From contig JABVXV010000050.1 in the NCBI GenBank assembly GCA_013365325.1, forward strand, positions 1 to 64,000: a stretch of DNA of 64,000 nucleotides, written 5' to 3'. This DNA is from Dipetalonema caudispina. Lineage: Eukaryota; Nematoda; Chromadorea; Rhabditida; Onchocercidae. Positions 26,302-38,246 of this stretch are shown one piece after another. Within the stretch, counting starts at the first letter, position 1. Each line of letters begins with the position of its first letter. The notes beneath the pieces were generated by a model that did not search any database, was not told the origin of the DNA, and worked only from the letters and a program-made list of their open reading frames with translations. The translations under genes and the position numbers were made by a program.

Positions 26302-26315
26302 TGATCAAATTTCAG
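26302..26315 (+). promoter_or_regulatory. Probable trans-splice acceptor before Sec61 beta
   Basis: AAATTTCAG ends 25 nt before the start codon with no coding exon upstream in phase, fitting a spliced-leader acceptor. Confidence 0.5.
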
Positions 26316-26340
26316 ATATTTCGATTTGGGAAATTCGAAT

Positions 26341-26772
26341 ATGTCTGATACAGGTCGTAGTCCAGGACGTGCAGCAAGAGCTGGTTCCGGAGGAGCTACA
26401 GTGCGACAGAGACGTGGTGGTCCTTCTGCAGGTAATTTTTAAAATAACTTTCTTTTCAACACTTCTATATTTCTTTCTCACGATTTGAAAAGTATCCATT
26501 AAACTTCTTTTCTGGTTCGTATATTGTTACATTTTTTTTTGCTATTTCTTGACTTGTATTTAATTTGCTCGCTTTTTGAAATATATTACATTTCAGGTTC
26601 AGGGCGTTCAACACGCAGTGGCGTAAGTAGTGGCGGTTTATGGCGTTTTTACACAGAAGATGCAACCGGCCTAAAAATTGGGCCAGTCCCAGTGCTCGTC
26701 ATGAGTCTCGTTTTCATAGCTTCTGTTTTCATACTGCACATCTGGGGGAAGTATACCCGCTCACATCACTAA
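26341..26772 (+). CDS. sec61b: Protein translocon subunit Sec61 beta
   Basis: Small tail-anchored subunit of the Sec61 channel, which moves nascent proteins into or across the ER membrane. Exons 26341-26431 and 26597-26772 join in phase 1 to give 88 aa, normal for the family. The first 45 residues are a cytosolic Gly/Ser/Arg-rich stretch ([19 protein letters not shown], then GRSTRSG). The conserved core [20 protein letters not shown] follows, then one C-terminal hydrophobic segment ([16 protein letters not shown]) and a short basic end, KYTRSHH. A GTAAGT motif occurs inside exon 2 (SGVSSGG) but reading through restores the conserved core. AATAAA at 27019 is a likely 3' end signal. NSUN1 follows 1.2 kb downstream on the same strand. 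Confidence 0.97.
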
Positions 26773-26879
26773 AAGACTAAATATTCTCTGAAATTTCAAA
26801 TTTATTTATTTATATTTTCGGTCAGTAGCTAAATTGGGGGGAATTCAAATTAATTGATGTGAAAAGCTTTTCCTTACAG

Positions 26880-26986
26880 GAAGTAAATTTTTATCATCAG
26901 CTTCATCGTCTGAATCCCTTTCCAGTTCTCATCCTAAAACAGGCATTCCTTATGACCCCAATCCTTCCCCTGTAATAAGGAATTAG
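26880..26986 (+). other. Possible alternative last exon of the Sec61 beta gene
   Basis: Behind the acceptor TCCTTACAG a 35-codon frame ends with TAG at 26984-26986. Its phase matches Sec61 beta exon 1, so skipping exon 2 would give the same N-terminus plus a serine-rich tail (SASSSESLSSSHPKTG, then IPYDPNPSPVI) with no membrane anchor. With exon 2 included the stretch is simply 3' UTR. Inferred from phase and frame only. Confidence 0.3.
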
Positions 26987-28012
26987 CAATGTGAGACGAA
27001 ATCATTTGTTTTATTATGAATAAACAATTGGAAACTTTCGTGTTAAATTTGTTTAATGTTTTTAATTCTTGATATTTTAGTGGTTTATTCTGGAATTGTT
27101 GACTAGGTTCTTTTGTTTGGTGATTATTTGATATTATTAATTTGTGGTAGTAATTTATGCAGTAAATATGCCATGCATTTTTGATAAGTGATGTGGCATG
27201 ACGTTGATATGCTAATTGGTGACTTCTGATTTAGGAACAGTTGTGAAATAGTTTCAGTGTGGTGTTTTATTTCGATTAGCTTTTACTGAGAAAAACAACT
27301 GATCAAGTGAAGATTGCACGAATTTTCTGAGTTAACGAAAATGTTAAGACACTTCATCAAATAGGTGCCATAGGCAGACAAATCTATGTTATTCAGTTCA
27401 TCCTTAAAAACATAATGTGTTTTCATCACTGTTTGATTGATACAACAATTGTTACTTGTGATGATTTGTTTGGTTGTGATAAAATTACACATAAATGATA
27501 ATAAATGTATATGTTGTTTCCATTTAATTGCCACTACGACTACTAATGCTGTCGCCATTATTGTTACCGTATGGTGGTACATAATTATTGGACCTTGTTG
27601 AGATGATTTCTACTTTTATGTTTGTAGTTACGACTAAGTTTTTTTCTCCCTAAGATTCTACTTAAACGATTCGTTGTGATACATTACTGTTGAAGATGAG
27701 TTGGAAAGTTCCACAATGATTAAATAAGCGATGTGTTTTAGACTTTGCAGAAGAATGTACGGGGTGAGTTTCGGCTAATGGAGTAGAATAGCAGTTAACT
27801 AGTATTTTAGGTTTTATTTGGTGAAATATACGCGGTATTGTATGCTAGATAATTTTGCGGAAATTTCGATTGTTTCTGGAGGTGTCAACGCATGACCTTT
27901 CTCTTCGATCGGGATAAGAAAAATCTCGGTTCTAATATGAAGTGTTTGGTATTTTCAGGTCTTACGATAGTGATTAATGGTATTATTTGAAGGAATCATT
28001 GAAAATAATAAA
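26987..28012. other. Spacer between Sec61 beta and NSUN1
   Basis: About 1.0 kb, with AATAAA at 27019-27024 as the likely Sec61 beta polyadenylation signal and a TATTTTCAG acceptor ending at 27958, 54 nt before the NSUN1 start. No gene seen. Confidence 0.6.
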
Positions 28013-31000
28013 ATGATGGCCGATTCTGCTATGTTCACAAAGAAAGAGAAATGGTTGAAAAAACAAAAAGTAGTGGAGAAAGTTCCATCTAATAAGGTAG
28101 TTTATAATTTTTTATATGACGAGGTTGTAGCATAATGCATTTGGGAATGAAGAAATTAAAGAAAAATGATGGCAAATTATACGAATATTAGTAAAGTGTT
28201 GCATTGCAAGAATTTTTCATCGTTCGATTTGGAATAATAATAGCACAAATAACATTTGATTCGTATTTTGTTGGGCGATAAATTTTTATTGTACCACCTT
28301 CTTATTAGTATGGTGACCTCTCAACTATGTTTTACGACATCTTTTTTATTAGTATAGATACAGGATAGATTAATGAAGAAGGAAGTATATATGCAACCGA
28401 TTTATTAATAAATATTAAAAATAAAGAGCGGAGAACAGATTGGAAGATTAGGAATAAAATAATGTGAAAGACAATGGGATTAAGCTTACTGTTACTACTT
28501 AAATGGTTCGTCCAATTGATCTGCTGAGATATGAGATTAACTTAAAGAAAATAAAGAGATAAAGTGATTTATTTAAATAAGGGAAGGTCATTAAATAAAA
28601 AAGAAAAAAAAGGCAATTTGTTTTATAATAAGTAGGCTTTTTGTATAATGGAAGAACAGCTGATATTTTGCTTGTATGTCTATTCAGAATATGTTTTTTC
28701 CTTTTTCTTATACCTATATTGCAGATTATGTATCGATTATCATCTTTCATACATTTTAGAACACTCAGAGTAGAATGTTTTAGAAACAAAGGGGCAAATT
28801 TCACAAATATCAATGATGTCATAGTTCAATAAATGTAGTCACCAGTGGTAAAAAAAAAAAATGTTTTTTTTCTGAAATAAATAGTATCTAACTGAATACG
28901 ACATTGTTGAATTTAAACCTTGACGTCTTTAATCAGAAGCTTCAGGTCTTTGAAGATTATCAGTTGCTTGAGGTTTAACCTTGTTCCTATCGGGAAATAT
29001 AGGTATACTTTACGAGTGTCATGTGAAAAAACCAATATAAACAATTTTTTCGAGAAACAGGACTCAGTGAATTTTGGAGAATTACATTTTTTTAACTGTT
29101 AAATTTTTTCAGGTTCTTTCAGAAGAGAATAAGTTAATTGAGAAACAGCTTAGACGAGATGGTTTTGCTAACCGAACAGGGAAAAGGAAAAAGCTGAAGA
29201 AGGATGGAATTATCACAAATAATAAAGAAGCTGTTGCAGAGACGAAAAATGCTCAGCAGCTCATTCAAAAGGTGAAATGGTTGAATTTATCTAAAAGCTT
29301 TTACTACATATCATTTGACATGCATCACTGAAATAATTTAATAGGTGACTTATAATGTTATATAGAGCTTCTCTATCACGTTATGGTGTTTGATATAGTC
29401 CAAGTACCTTCAACTTGATAAAGATCTTATTTGCTTCTGTCCTATTTGGAAAGCAAATGGATTGATCTGTTTATATACATAGTATTTTTTAAAGAATCTA
29501 CTGTGTACGAATAAAATAACGTTGGTTGGAACTCCTATATTATGAGATGAAGATTTTAGGATAAACAGTCATTACTATTAATACCTTTACATGTAGTATG
29601 TTTTGCTATTTGACTAGAAATGTATAATGATAAATTTGTTTAGTCATATTTGTTAAAATATATCCAAGTGATCAGAAAACACATAGAATTAAAAATATAA
29701 GGTTTTTTCTGATAATTGCAGATTCAAGAAAATGTGAGTCCTAAGGTTATTAAGAGGAAAAGAAAGCAGTTGGCGAAAGAGGAAAAGGTGGGAAATGATA
29801 CGAAATTTGATCTATTTTTCGATTACTTTCTTAATTTTATTTTTACTTTTTCTTTGCGGAATTTATCCAGTTTAAATTGATTTTGGTCTTTAATGGATTT
29901 TTCGTTTACTCCTAAATCTCTTCTAATCATTTTAGATTTTTATTATTTGGCTTTCATTTCGGTGCAGTCCTCTATGTATTTTAAGACATAAGGCTAATAT
30001 TCAGAATGAGCTAAGGATACACATAACAGAATGTTCTAATATCTATCGTGAGCACAACATCAAGAGCAACATTTGAGTTAAAATTTTGAATTCATTTAAA
30101 TTATTTTCAGGATTCCTCTACCAAACAAAAAGTATTGGTGGAGAAAATTAAGAAAAATGTAGCAAGGGGTGAAGTGAAAAAGAGTACCGAAAACCTGAAC
30201 ATGGAGCAGATGACTTTATTTGAGGTGAATTATTGTTGTATAATGCGATGTAATTACTCGTGCCAAAAAATTCCGCAGTTCTTTTCGTTAGTAACTGATC
30301 TTCACCTCAACAATTCAAACATTTAAAAATATCAGTACTGTCAGCATTCTTTTTTGTGTTGATTAGCAAGCAGCACTTCTGTTGATTTTGTGTGTTTGAA
30401 TTTCAGGATGATAGCGATGTACGTGGAGAAGGGTTTTCTGGTTTGAACACTGCTTGTTAGTTTTCCTCGATATTTTGTATGTTTTTAGTGTTAAAGTCGA
30501 ATATCGCCACCTCTCCATATTCGAGGTCGAAATTTTTATTGTGATGAGAAGTTGATGCTTAAAAATCTTGCCGGATGCAACGGATGTGAGCAGGGAAATG
30601 AGTTTGGAATGGGTTTCGCAAGAATTTATAAAATCAGAAATTCTTTGTAGAATTTATAATGAATGAGTGATTTCAGCTGATGACAGTGATAATGACATGG
30701 AAAGTGATTGTTTTTCCTCAAGTGATCTTCCGGAATCAGATGCAGACGACTTGCCAGTGGAGAAGAAATCTCGTAAATTGGAACGAAAGAGAAAAAATGA
30801 TGAGTAAGTTGCAATCCGGAGTTGTTCATTGTATTAATACTTCCTTTTCTATTTGTAAAAACATTTTTTAGTGTTTATTCTAATTCTGTGGTAAAATATG
30901 TCAGTAAATGCAAGTAGTGCTGGTTAAAATGGTAAATTTAGCTTTATTACCATGAAATAGAACAGTAAACTTATTCTAGATTAGTATTAAATGGTATCTT

Positions 31001-31459
31001 GATCAGTTTGCAAAATGCAAGTGTTAGAGTAAACTTCACTTTTAACTTTTAGAAAACTTGCTGATGATGAGTTGTTGTTGAATATTGAAAGCGGGGAAAG
31101 ATATAAATTGCCATCGGTTGAAGAAATCGAGGATGAACTAAAACAGACACCTACTTTAAAAATAATAAAGCAGCGTATCTCAGACGTTTTCCAAGTGCTT
31201 GGTGATTTCAAAAAACGACGTGAACCAAACCGGTACATTTATTAATTTCCTAGTAGAGTTTTCTCCTATGTTCTAGTACTGTCATTAAAAGTATTTGCTT
31301 CAGGTTGAATATTACGTTGATTAATTAACTTGCGCAGTTTTCTCTCTTTTACCCCTTCAAGAGACATTTTAGGCTGCTCGTAACACTCAGAAATTAGATG
31401 CTGCTTATTACTAACCCTCTATTGTTAATTTTTGTATTTTGAAACGATAGTTCAACAAC

Positions 31460-31503
<44 letters not shown>

Positions 31504-34500
31504 TCTATTATCCGTTTTTTGAAAATGTTTTTAGAAGTCGAAACGAATATATTTCTGTTCTCACAAAAGATCTATGCAGTTATTACGGTTATAATGAATA
31601 TTTGATACAGAAGTTCTTGAGTATTTTTCCAAATGGAACAGAGGTAAGTAATTGTATGTTTTACATGACAAAAGCAAAAATCCACAGTATTTCTGGCGCA
31701 AAAGTAATCATCCGAAATTTAATTTCTTCTTACGTTATCGTATTCATATTTTAAAATTTATGCCTTTTGTAAAGCGTTATTGCCACCACCATTATTTCAC
31801 TAACTTTTAATGAAGAGTGGTATAATTTGTGATGTTTAGCCTCGCAAGAGGTGTCACTAACAGTGAATCTACGAAAACTAATCTCAGCTTTTGTTTTACT
31901 CCCACTATATATTGGGTATTTTTATATATTCCATTGGAATAGGATACTTTCGTTGGAAATTTTTTCTGCTGCAGTTACTAGAATTTCTGGAAGCAAACGA
32001 ACAACCACGACCTGTAATCATACGTTCAAACTCATTGAAAACCCGACGTGCTGAGTTGGCAAGGAATCTAATCAACAGGTAATTCTTAAATTTTTCATCT
32101 TTCATTTTATAATCAATCAAGAAGTGAACAAGGAACTAAGAAAATTAAACGATATAGCAAGAGTTCAAGTTAAAAAGGGAGGGGGAAGTAAAATAATAAG
32201 TTTTCGTTGAATTCGGAAATTGTTGATTAAATTCAAAGAAAATAGTTATTTTTTAAGAGGAATGAACGTTGATCCGGCAGCAGAATGGACTAAAATTGGC
32301 TTAATTGTATACGATAGTCAAGTTCCCGTTGGTATGTTCTCCGTTGCATTTGTTGTACAATCATAACTTTTGTCGTCGATTTAAATGAAATTAACGAAAT
32401 CTTTTTCCATTGTTCACATAAAATTTCAGGTGCAACTCCGGAATATCTTGCTGGGCATTATATGCTGCAGGGATTGAGTTCCTTTCTTCCAGTGATGGCT
32501 TTAGCGCCACAACCGGAAGAAACTATACTGGATGTGTGCTCGGCGCCAGGTGGTAAATCATCTCATATTGCAGCATTGATGAAAAATACTGGAGTTCTTT
32601 ATGCAAATGATGCCAATGTAAGTACTTCCTGTCCTTTCGGATTGTGACATATTTTCTGTTTTGGTAATAATAAAACACGATGTTACAGTTGATGGATGTA
32701 GGGAAAACCAGACTACTCTATGAAGTGACTCATTTCCCTTTTTGAGAAAGAAAGACGATGAAATTGGGCTCATTTTTTCTCCTAACTCCTGTAAATAAAT
32801 TTCATTTCAAATTTATCCTACCATATGTGTCTTTATCCTTAGTTTGATTCAGTTATTTTGCAGATGCAGCGCTGTCGTGCGGTTATTGGTAATTTGCATC
32901 GATTGGGAGTAAATAATGCGGTTGTAAGTAATTTAGATGGACGAGAATTTGCAAAAATTATGCCTCAAGGTTTGTAAAAAAGCTTCATTTATTATTGCAT
33001 ATCTGATCAAAATTGTTGTAATTGTTCAAGCATTGTTAGCTGGAAGTTGAGCATAATGTGGTATATTGATTAAATATGCAATAATGATATTCCTATCTGA
33101 GTTTAGATTATTGTGGTTTCCCGAGGCCTTTCACTTCTATTGAACAACAGTCATAGATATAATAGTAAAACTGGATGATCTAGATTTGAGTTGATTTAGA
33201 TTTGCAAAAACATACATCTAATTTAAATTTTGAAGTTCTTTAACTAGAAACTTAATTTTTTTATTTTGTGAAATATAAAATTCCATTTAAGGTTTCGACC
33301 GTGTTTTATTGGATGCACCATGCTCAGGAACAGGTGTAATCTGGAAAGATGGAAGTGTGAAAACACGACGTGATAGTCAAGATGTTCAACGGTGTCATAC
33401 TTTGCAGCGGGAATTGATACTCGCTGCACTGGATTCCATTAATGCAAATTCAAAAACTGGTGGTTATCTGGTTTACTCGACATGCTCTGTTCTGGTAAGT
33501 GTATTATGCATTTTTGTCTGACCGCTTCAAGCGTCTTTGTCTATATGTCTTAGACGACCTTTGTTTTCGGCACCTATAGTTGTTTCTGTTCTGTTCATAG
33601 TTTTGTTAGTTGCTTTGGTTTTCCAAAATTATTTCAGCTAAAAACATGATTTTGGTGTTTGTCGTGCTCTCAGAATGACAATTCATTGTTTTATTGTTAA
33701 ACTGAACTGTTTTAGAAGTCCTTCTCTGCTTCAGGTCGAAGAAAATGAAGCAGTCGTGGATTATGCATTGAGGAAACGAGATTGTAAACTTGTACCAATG
33801 GGATTGGATATCGGTGTGCAAGGATTCGCGAAGTAAGTGTTGTGTGGTTTTTTTTTTTCTGTTTTCAAAGGTTCCTTTTTTTAATTTCAACTAAATTCAG
33901 ATTTCGGGAATACCGCTTTCATCCATCACTCTCTCTAACTCGGCGATATTATCCACATATCCATAATATTGATGGATTCTTTGTGGCAAAATTTAAGAAA
34001 TTGTCAAATTCAAAGCCAGCAGTAAGTATAGTTTTTTGAATCGTGTTATTATATGTTTTGGTGTCATATGTCAGCTTCAGCTGTTATAAAACGATTTAGT
34101 GGGTGTTCAGCAGGGCCATTCTTAGAATTGGATTTAAGACCCACCTACTTTCTTGGATTTTCCTATGTCCAGTGACCCATTTATTGGGATTTGGAGTTCA
34201 TTACTTCAAGTATAGTACTGTTTTCTTCGTATTTTCTGCTTAGTTTTACTCATTTTTTTAATGTCTAGGAAGTCTATGGTTTGAAACCACATTTGATATT
34301 TATGCAAGTTAAACGATATTCAAATATTTTTTTAGAAAGATTTTATTTTTCAGATAAACACAGACTCATCTAGTGAGTTAAAAAGTAAGAATGATAGTGC
34401 TTCCAAAAGCAAGCTGAAAAATGGTAATTCAGAGTCAGCGGGAATAAAAGGTGAATTTTTTCATATTTTTTCATGGTGTTTTTATGAAGTTAAATTGATT

Positions 34501-35585
34501 TTCCATTCATTCATCTTGTAAAACCTTGTATAATAGAAATGTCATATTCTATGTGCGATATAATGAAGCAGCCTGATGTTTTGAACTAGTTGTGCGTGAG
34601 AATACTGATTTCCCAATAGTTCCCCTACTTTGTTAGGACATGAAGTTAGCACCAACTTCTACAGAAAATTAAGAAAAATTTATTGTTGCGAAGCTGAAAA
34701 ATGAGCCATGAAAGTATTTCAACTTTATTAGCTTTTAGGAAGTTTCCTTTTCATTATAGTTAACATAAACATTGATCAGGCATCATTCTTTTGGAAATAT
34801 CAAAAGTGAATTTTGATTGAAATTTGGAATTATACTTCCATTTATTTTTGTTTAATTACATTTTATTTTCAAAGTCGAAATGACCAGAAAGTTAATACAA
34901 TATCCTCTCGATATTCTTGAGATGCTTATGTTGCCACTGGGATGTAAATGCCTGTCCACTTTTTGTTTGATTTTTAGGAAAATCTGTAATGGCAAAGAAA
35001 TCAATTTCACATGGAGCCAATCGAAAGGTTTTTTTTTCTATTCCACATTCAAGATGCATTAAGATTAATATAATGTGATATGTCGGCATTGGAAAATTTC
35101 TGGATTTTTTAGAAATATGAGCAAAAGTTTCCGGTTGAAAAGATGGAAACCGATGTTGATGTATCAGAGAGCAAAGTATCGAAGGTATGTTTGTTTTCAG
35201 TTTGACAGAATTGACTGTCCAGAACATCCAGAAATGTAATTCCTCAATTTTGATTTATGAGGAATTCTACTTTAAGGAAAAATGTGGTTTAATATATAGT
35301 TTGATCTCTATCGGATATAAAATTATATTCCATCTTTTATAAAAAATAAAGTGCAGATAACCGGAGTTCTAAAGGCAACTCGGAACTGTATGATTAATGC
35401 ATTTTCAGGAATCTATAAATGGAGCTGTGCCGAACAGTAGCCCAAACAGGGTGCCGAAGAAACAAATTCATAAGAAAAAATTTTTATCTAATAGGTTGAA
35501 ACCAGGCAAAGGTGGCAAATTTATGGGAATGAGGAACAAAAAAAATTTGAAGAAGAAAAACAGAAATACTATAGCTCATATCTAA
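28013..35585 (+). CDS. nsun-1: NSUN1/NOP2 rRNA (cytosine-5) methyltransferase
   Basis: Nucleolar enzyme that makes 5-methylcytosine in large-subunit rRNA and helps assemble 60S subunits. Nineteen exons join in phase to 720 aa: 28013-28096, 29113-29271, 29722-29787, 30111-30224, 30407-30440, 30677-30803, 31053-31232, 31535-31643, 31975-32078, 32258-32331, 32430-32617, 32864-32969, 33292-33494, 33735-33832, 33901-34021, 34354-34450, 34978-35027, 35113-35184, 35409-35585. The N-terminal third is Lys- and Asp-rich, typical of nucleolar proteins. [18 protein letters not shown] marks the family's N1 region. The SAM-binding loop DVCSAPGGK is at 385-393, DAPCSGTG has release Cys459, and YSTCSVL has nucleophile Cys513. 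[14 protein letters not shown] and [10 protein letters not shown] close the fold. The tail is very basic, ending in [15 protein letters not shown]. Human NOP2 is larger (about 810 aa), mainly in its tails. The start is the first of two adjacent ATGs; the choice changes one residue. Confidence 0.97.
31463..31499. repeat. (TA)18 microsatellite in NSUN1 intron 7
   Basis: Uninterrupted TA dinucleotide run between exon 7 and exon 8, about 35 bp before the exon 8 acceptor. Likely variable in length between worms. Confidence 0.9.
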
Positions 35586-37192
35586 TAAATTCACTTATGT
35601 GAAAGTTTTTTCTCATAACAGGTCAGGTGGCGCTCTGATTAAGTCAGTTATCTCATAAAGAATACATTTTTTTTTTTTATATTCAATGAGCAGAAACTAT
35701 ATAAAGCTCCTTTTCGGTAAAAAACGAAAGAAATATAAGATTCTGATCTTTTATCATTCGAAAATGAGATTGGATAAAAATATATTAGAATATAGCAATA
35801 AAGTACCGATTATGACGTCTGATGTTATAATGTCTGTTGTTTAATGGATGATAAAAATATCCTTAAAGATCGATAAATGAAAATTGGGCCATAAGAATCT
35901 TCAATGACAAAGTTAAAAAAAAAATTATCGTGCCATATAGGATATAGGCAACTTGTGTGCAGTTCATTCAGTAACAAATTTGCTTTTCATACAATATTGA
36001 AGAAAAGTGAAAGTACTTATTTATGGATATCGAAATCCTTTACCCGTAATTTTTTCTTCACTCTGGCCTTCGTGCAAAAATTATTTGCTGTTATTTTGCG
36101 CACTTTAACTTCTTGTAGTTTTTCCAGCTAATGAGAGCGAGATTTCATCTTGGTTCCTCAATTTCACTGGATAAAAGATGAAATTGATAATTTGTTAGTT
36201 TCTTTATTTACAAATTTACCTGTTCATAAATCATAACTGTTATTAACAATGTTAAACTGAAACTTTTACTGATTGAATTCTTTTTTTATTTCATTATTTG
36301 CAAATTGGCTTATCCTTTAGCTAATACTATTGGCTTATCCTTTAGCTAATACTCCTGTTGTTGTTGTTGTTGTTGTTGTTATTGTTGATGTTGTTGCAGA
36401 AAAAGTGTGTGTCGTAAAATCTTTTGTTCTGTCCAATAGACTTTGTTTGCTCATCAAAACTTGTTTGTTTGGAAAGTTTATAATTTTTATTATTGTTTGC
36501 AATAAAAGGAATGTCCATTGTAGTGTGTTTATGAGTGCACATATGAAATATATAAAAGTTGCCACAAGGGGTAGAAAGCGGTAATTAAACAATGATTTGA
36601 ATGCAAAAATTTATATTTTATTATATATTCTTGAATTTCATTAAAGTTTTATCTTCTTTTTAATAGATTTATCTTTTTCTAATTGGAAGTTTTAATTAAT
36701 TTTGAAATGTAAAAGATATATGCATGCTATGCTATTATTTGTAGCTTATCAATTGTAATGATGTATACAAAATTCTTTTTAGCTATTCATCGTAAGATTT
36801 TTCGTAGATTTCATGTTTGCTTTTTTACTGCTTGATTTTTTTTTTTTTTTTTTTTTTTTTTTGATATTCATTTTAATTGTATTAATATACAATTTCACAT
36901 ATTTAATTTCCTGAAAAAAAGTTGTTCAATCTTTTTCTCTTCATTCTCTTCAATAACTGTAATCGTATACTTACTGAATAACTTAAAATTGAAAAATTTT
37001 GGAAGTGATTAAACAGAAAAATAAATATCATGAATTCATGTAATTAGTGATATACATCTAGCGAATTAACTTCAATTCACTTTAATTTTAATCCTAGTAA
37101 CGAATTAAATATTTACATGACAATGTGATATCAATAAAAAAAAAAATTAGAATAAATGGAAAAAAAAAAAAAAAGAAAGAGAGATGAGAAAA
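35586..37192. other. Convergent intergenic region
   Basis: 3' flank of NSUN1 (AATAAA at 35797, 212 nt past the stop) and of the membrane protein on the other strand. It contains a 25-bp tandem duplication, a TTG repeat and long T/A runs. No further gene seen. Confidence 0.6.
36305..36398. repeat. 25-bp tandem duplication followed by a (TTG)n run
   Basis: Two head-to-tail copies of a unit starting TTGGCTTATCC (36305 and 36330) are followed from 36355 by about 14 TTG-type units with a few changes. Frames crossing it read poly-valine or poly-asparagine and are not genes. Confidence 0.9.
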
Positions 37193-38246
37193 TTAGAATA
37201 GAAAATCAAATGAAATTTGTTCTTCCGCTATTGCTAAAATAGGCGTTTGTGGTACATCACCATGTGAATGAATAGTATCATTGAGATTTTGTGATGGTTG
37301 ATTGATTAGCTGATCACCGGCTGCACCATCATGCCCATAGAAATCATCCAAGAATTGTGCAATAAATTCATCGGGAAAAAATGATATACCGAGTATTATT
37401 TGCCAAATAATCAATGGTATCATTAATTGAATGATAAGTATCATTGGTGCATCGGTTTTAGTGTATCTAAAACTTTAATTAACAAATTTAATCTTTGTAT
37501 TGTATTAGAAATCTTTCAATTAAAATTACTGATTAAAATTTAGTTTATCATGTAATACAAGAAGGAAGAATGGAATGATTCATTAATTGCTGAAATTTAA
37601 TAGGGATAAGATTTGGTGGAAATTTTACTAAAATGATTTATCTGATGTGTTAAATTATCAATCGGATCAATTTTTTTTTTTTTTTTTCTTGGAAACTCAG
37701 CATGAAGTTGATGATTGTTTTTTTTTTTTTTTTTTTAAAGTAATTATAAAATTCATTTTCATGTTAATCTTTTTTTCCCAGTAAAATTTTTCATATCTTT
37801 TAAAAATTCCAATCGAAATTATCTAGTATTTAAATATAATTGCCTTTTAAATTTGATACTTTTAGTGATGAGAATAATTTGCGAACGATTCGAAAAAAAA
37901 AAAAGGAATGTTTTGGCAATTTAAAAATTGGTAAAACTATTTGTTTTGCTATTTTCAGTTTTTTTTTTTGTGCACAAATAACATTTGAAAAAAAATTTTT
38001 CAAAACTCAAAAATTAGTCATTTTTTTTCCTATCTCTAATCATTTCCTTACTTTTTACAACTCAGTTCATTATGTCAGTCTAATTTCAAAAAATTAAAAC
38101 TAAAATTTTCTTTATTTAATTGTTAAAGTTCTTATTTTATTAGTAAAATTAAAATTAAATTATATATACCTATATAGTAACATAACAATTGTTAGATTTA
38201 GTGCAATAAATGCGAGTAATAATTTTTCGGTAAATGATACCGACAT
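37193..38246 (-). CDS. Small two-helix membrane protein, unknown function
   Basis: Two exons on the minus strand, 38246-38170 and 37466-37193, join in phase 2 to give 116 aa. Residues about 7-25 (KLLLAFIALNLTIVMLLY) form one hydrophobic helix. A short polar link RYTKTDAP follows, then a second helix, ILIIQLMIPLIIWQIILGI. After that comes an acidic, soluble C-terminal half with EFIAQFLDDFYGHDGAAGD, NDTIHSHGDVPQTP and the end SFDFLF. A tight hairpin with both ends on one side is likely; the first helix could instead be a signal anchor. I recognise no family. The GTATAT donor is weak, while TTTTAG is an ordinary acceptor. The gene is convergent with NSUN1. Support comes from phase agreement, two clear helices and a codon pattern unlike the surrounding spacer. 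Confidence 0.6.

Larger units (their letters stand above)
19058..26315. other. 7.2-kb gap between divergent genes; no coding exon found
   Basis: Lies between the start of the HDAC gene (-) and the first Sec61 beta exon (+). No exon could be joined by splice phase. From about 20 to 26 kb the plus strand shows G above C in most lines sampled, unlike neutral spacer, and there is a perfect 16-bp inverted repeat at 24417-24459. It may hold promoters of both genes, a long outron, or a non-coding RNA. Confidence 0.6.

Noticed and set aside
32558..32773. Antisense frames over NSUN1 exons
   Set aside because: Shadows of the true plus-strand exons.
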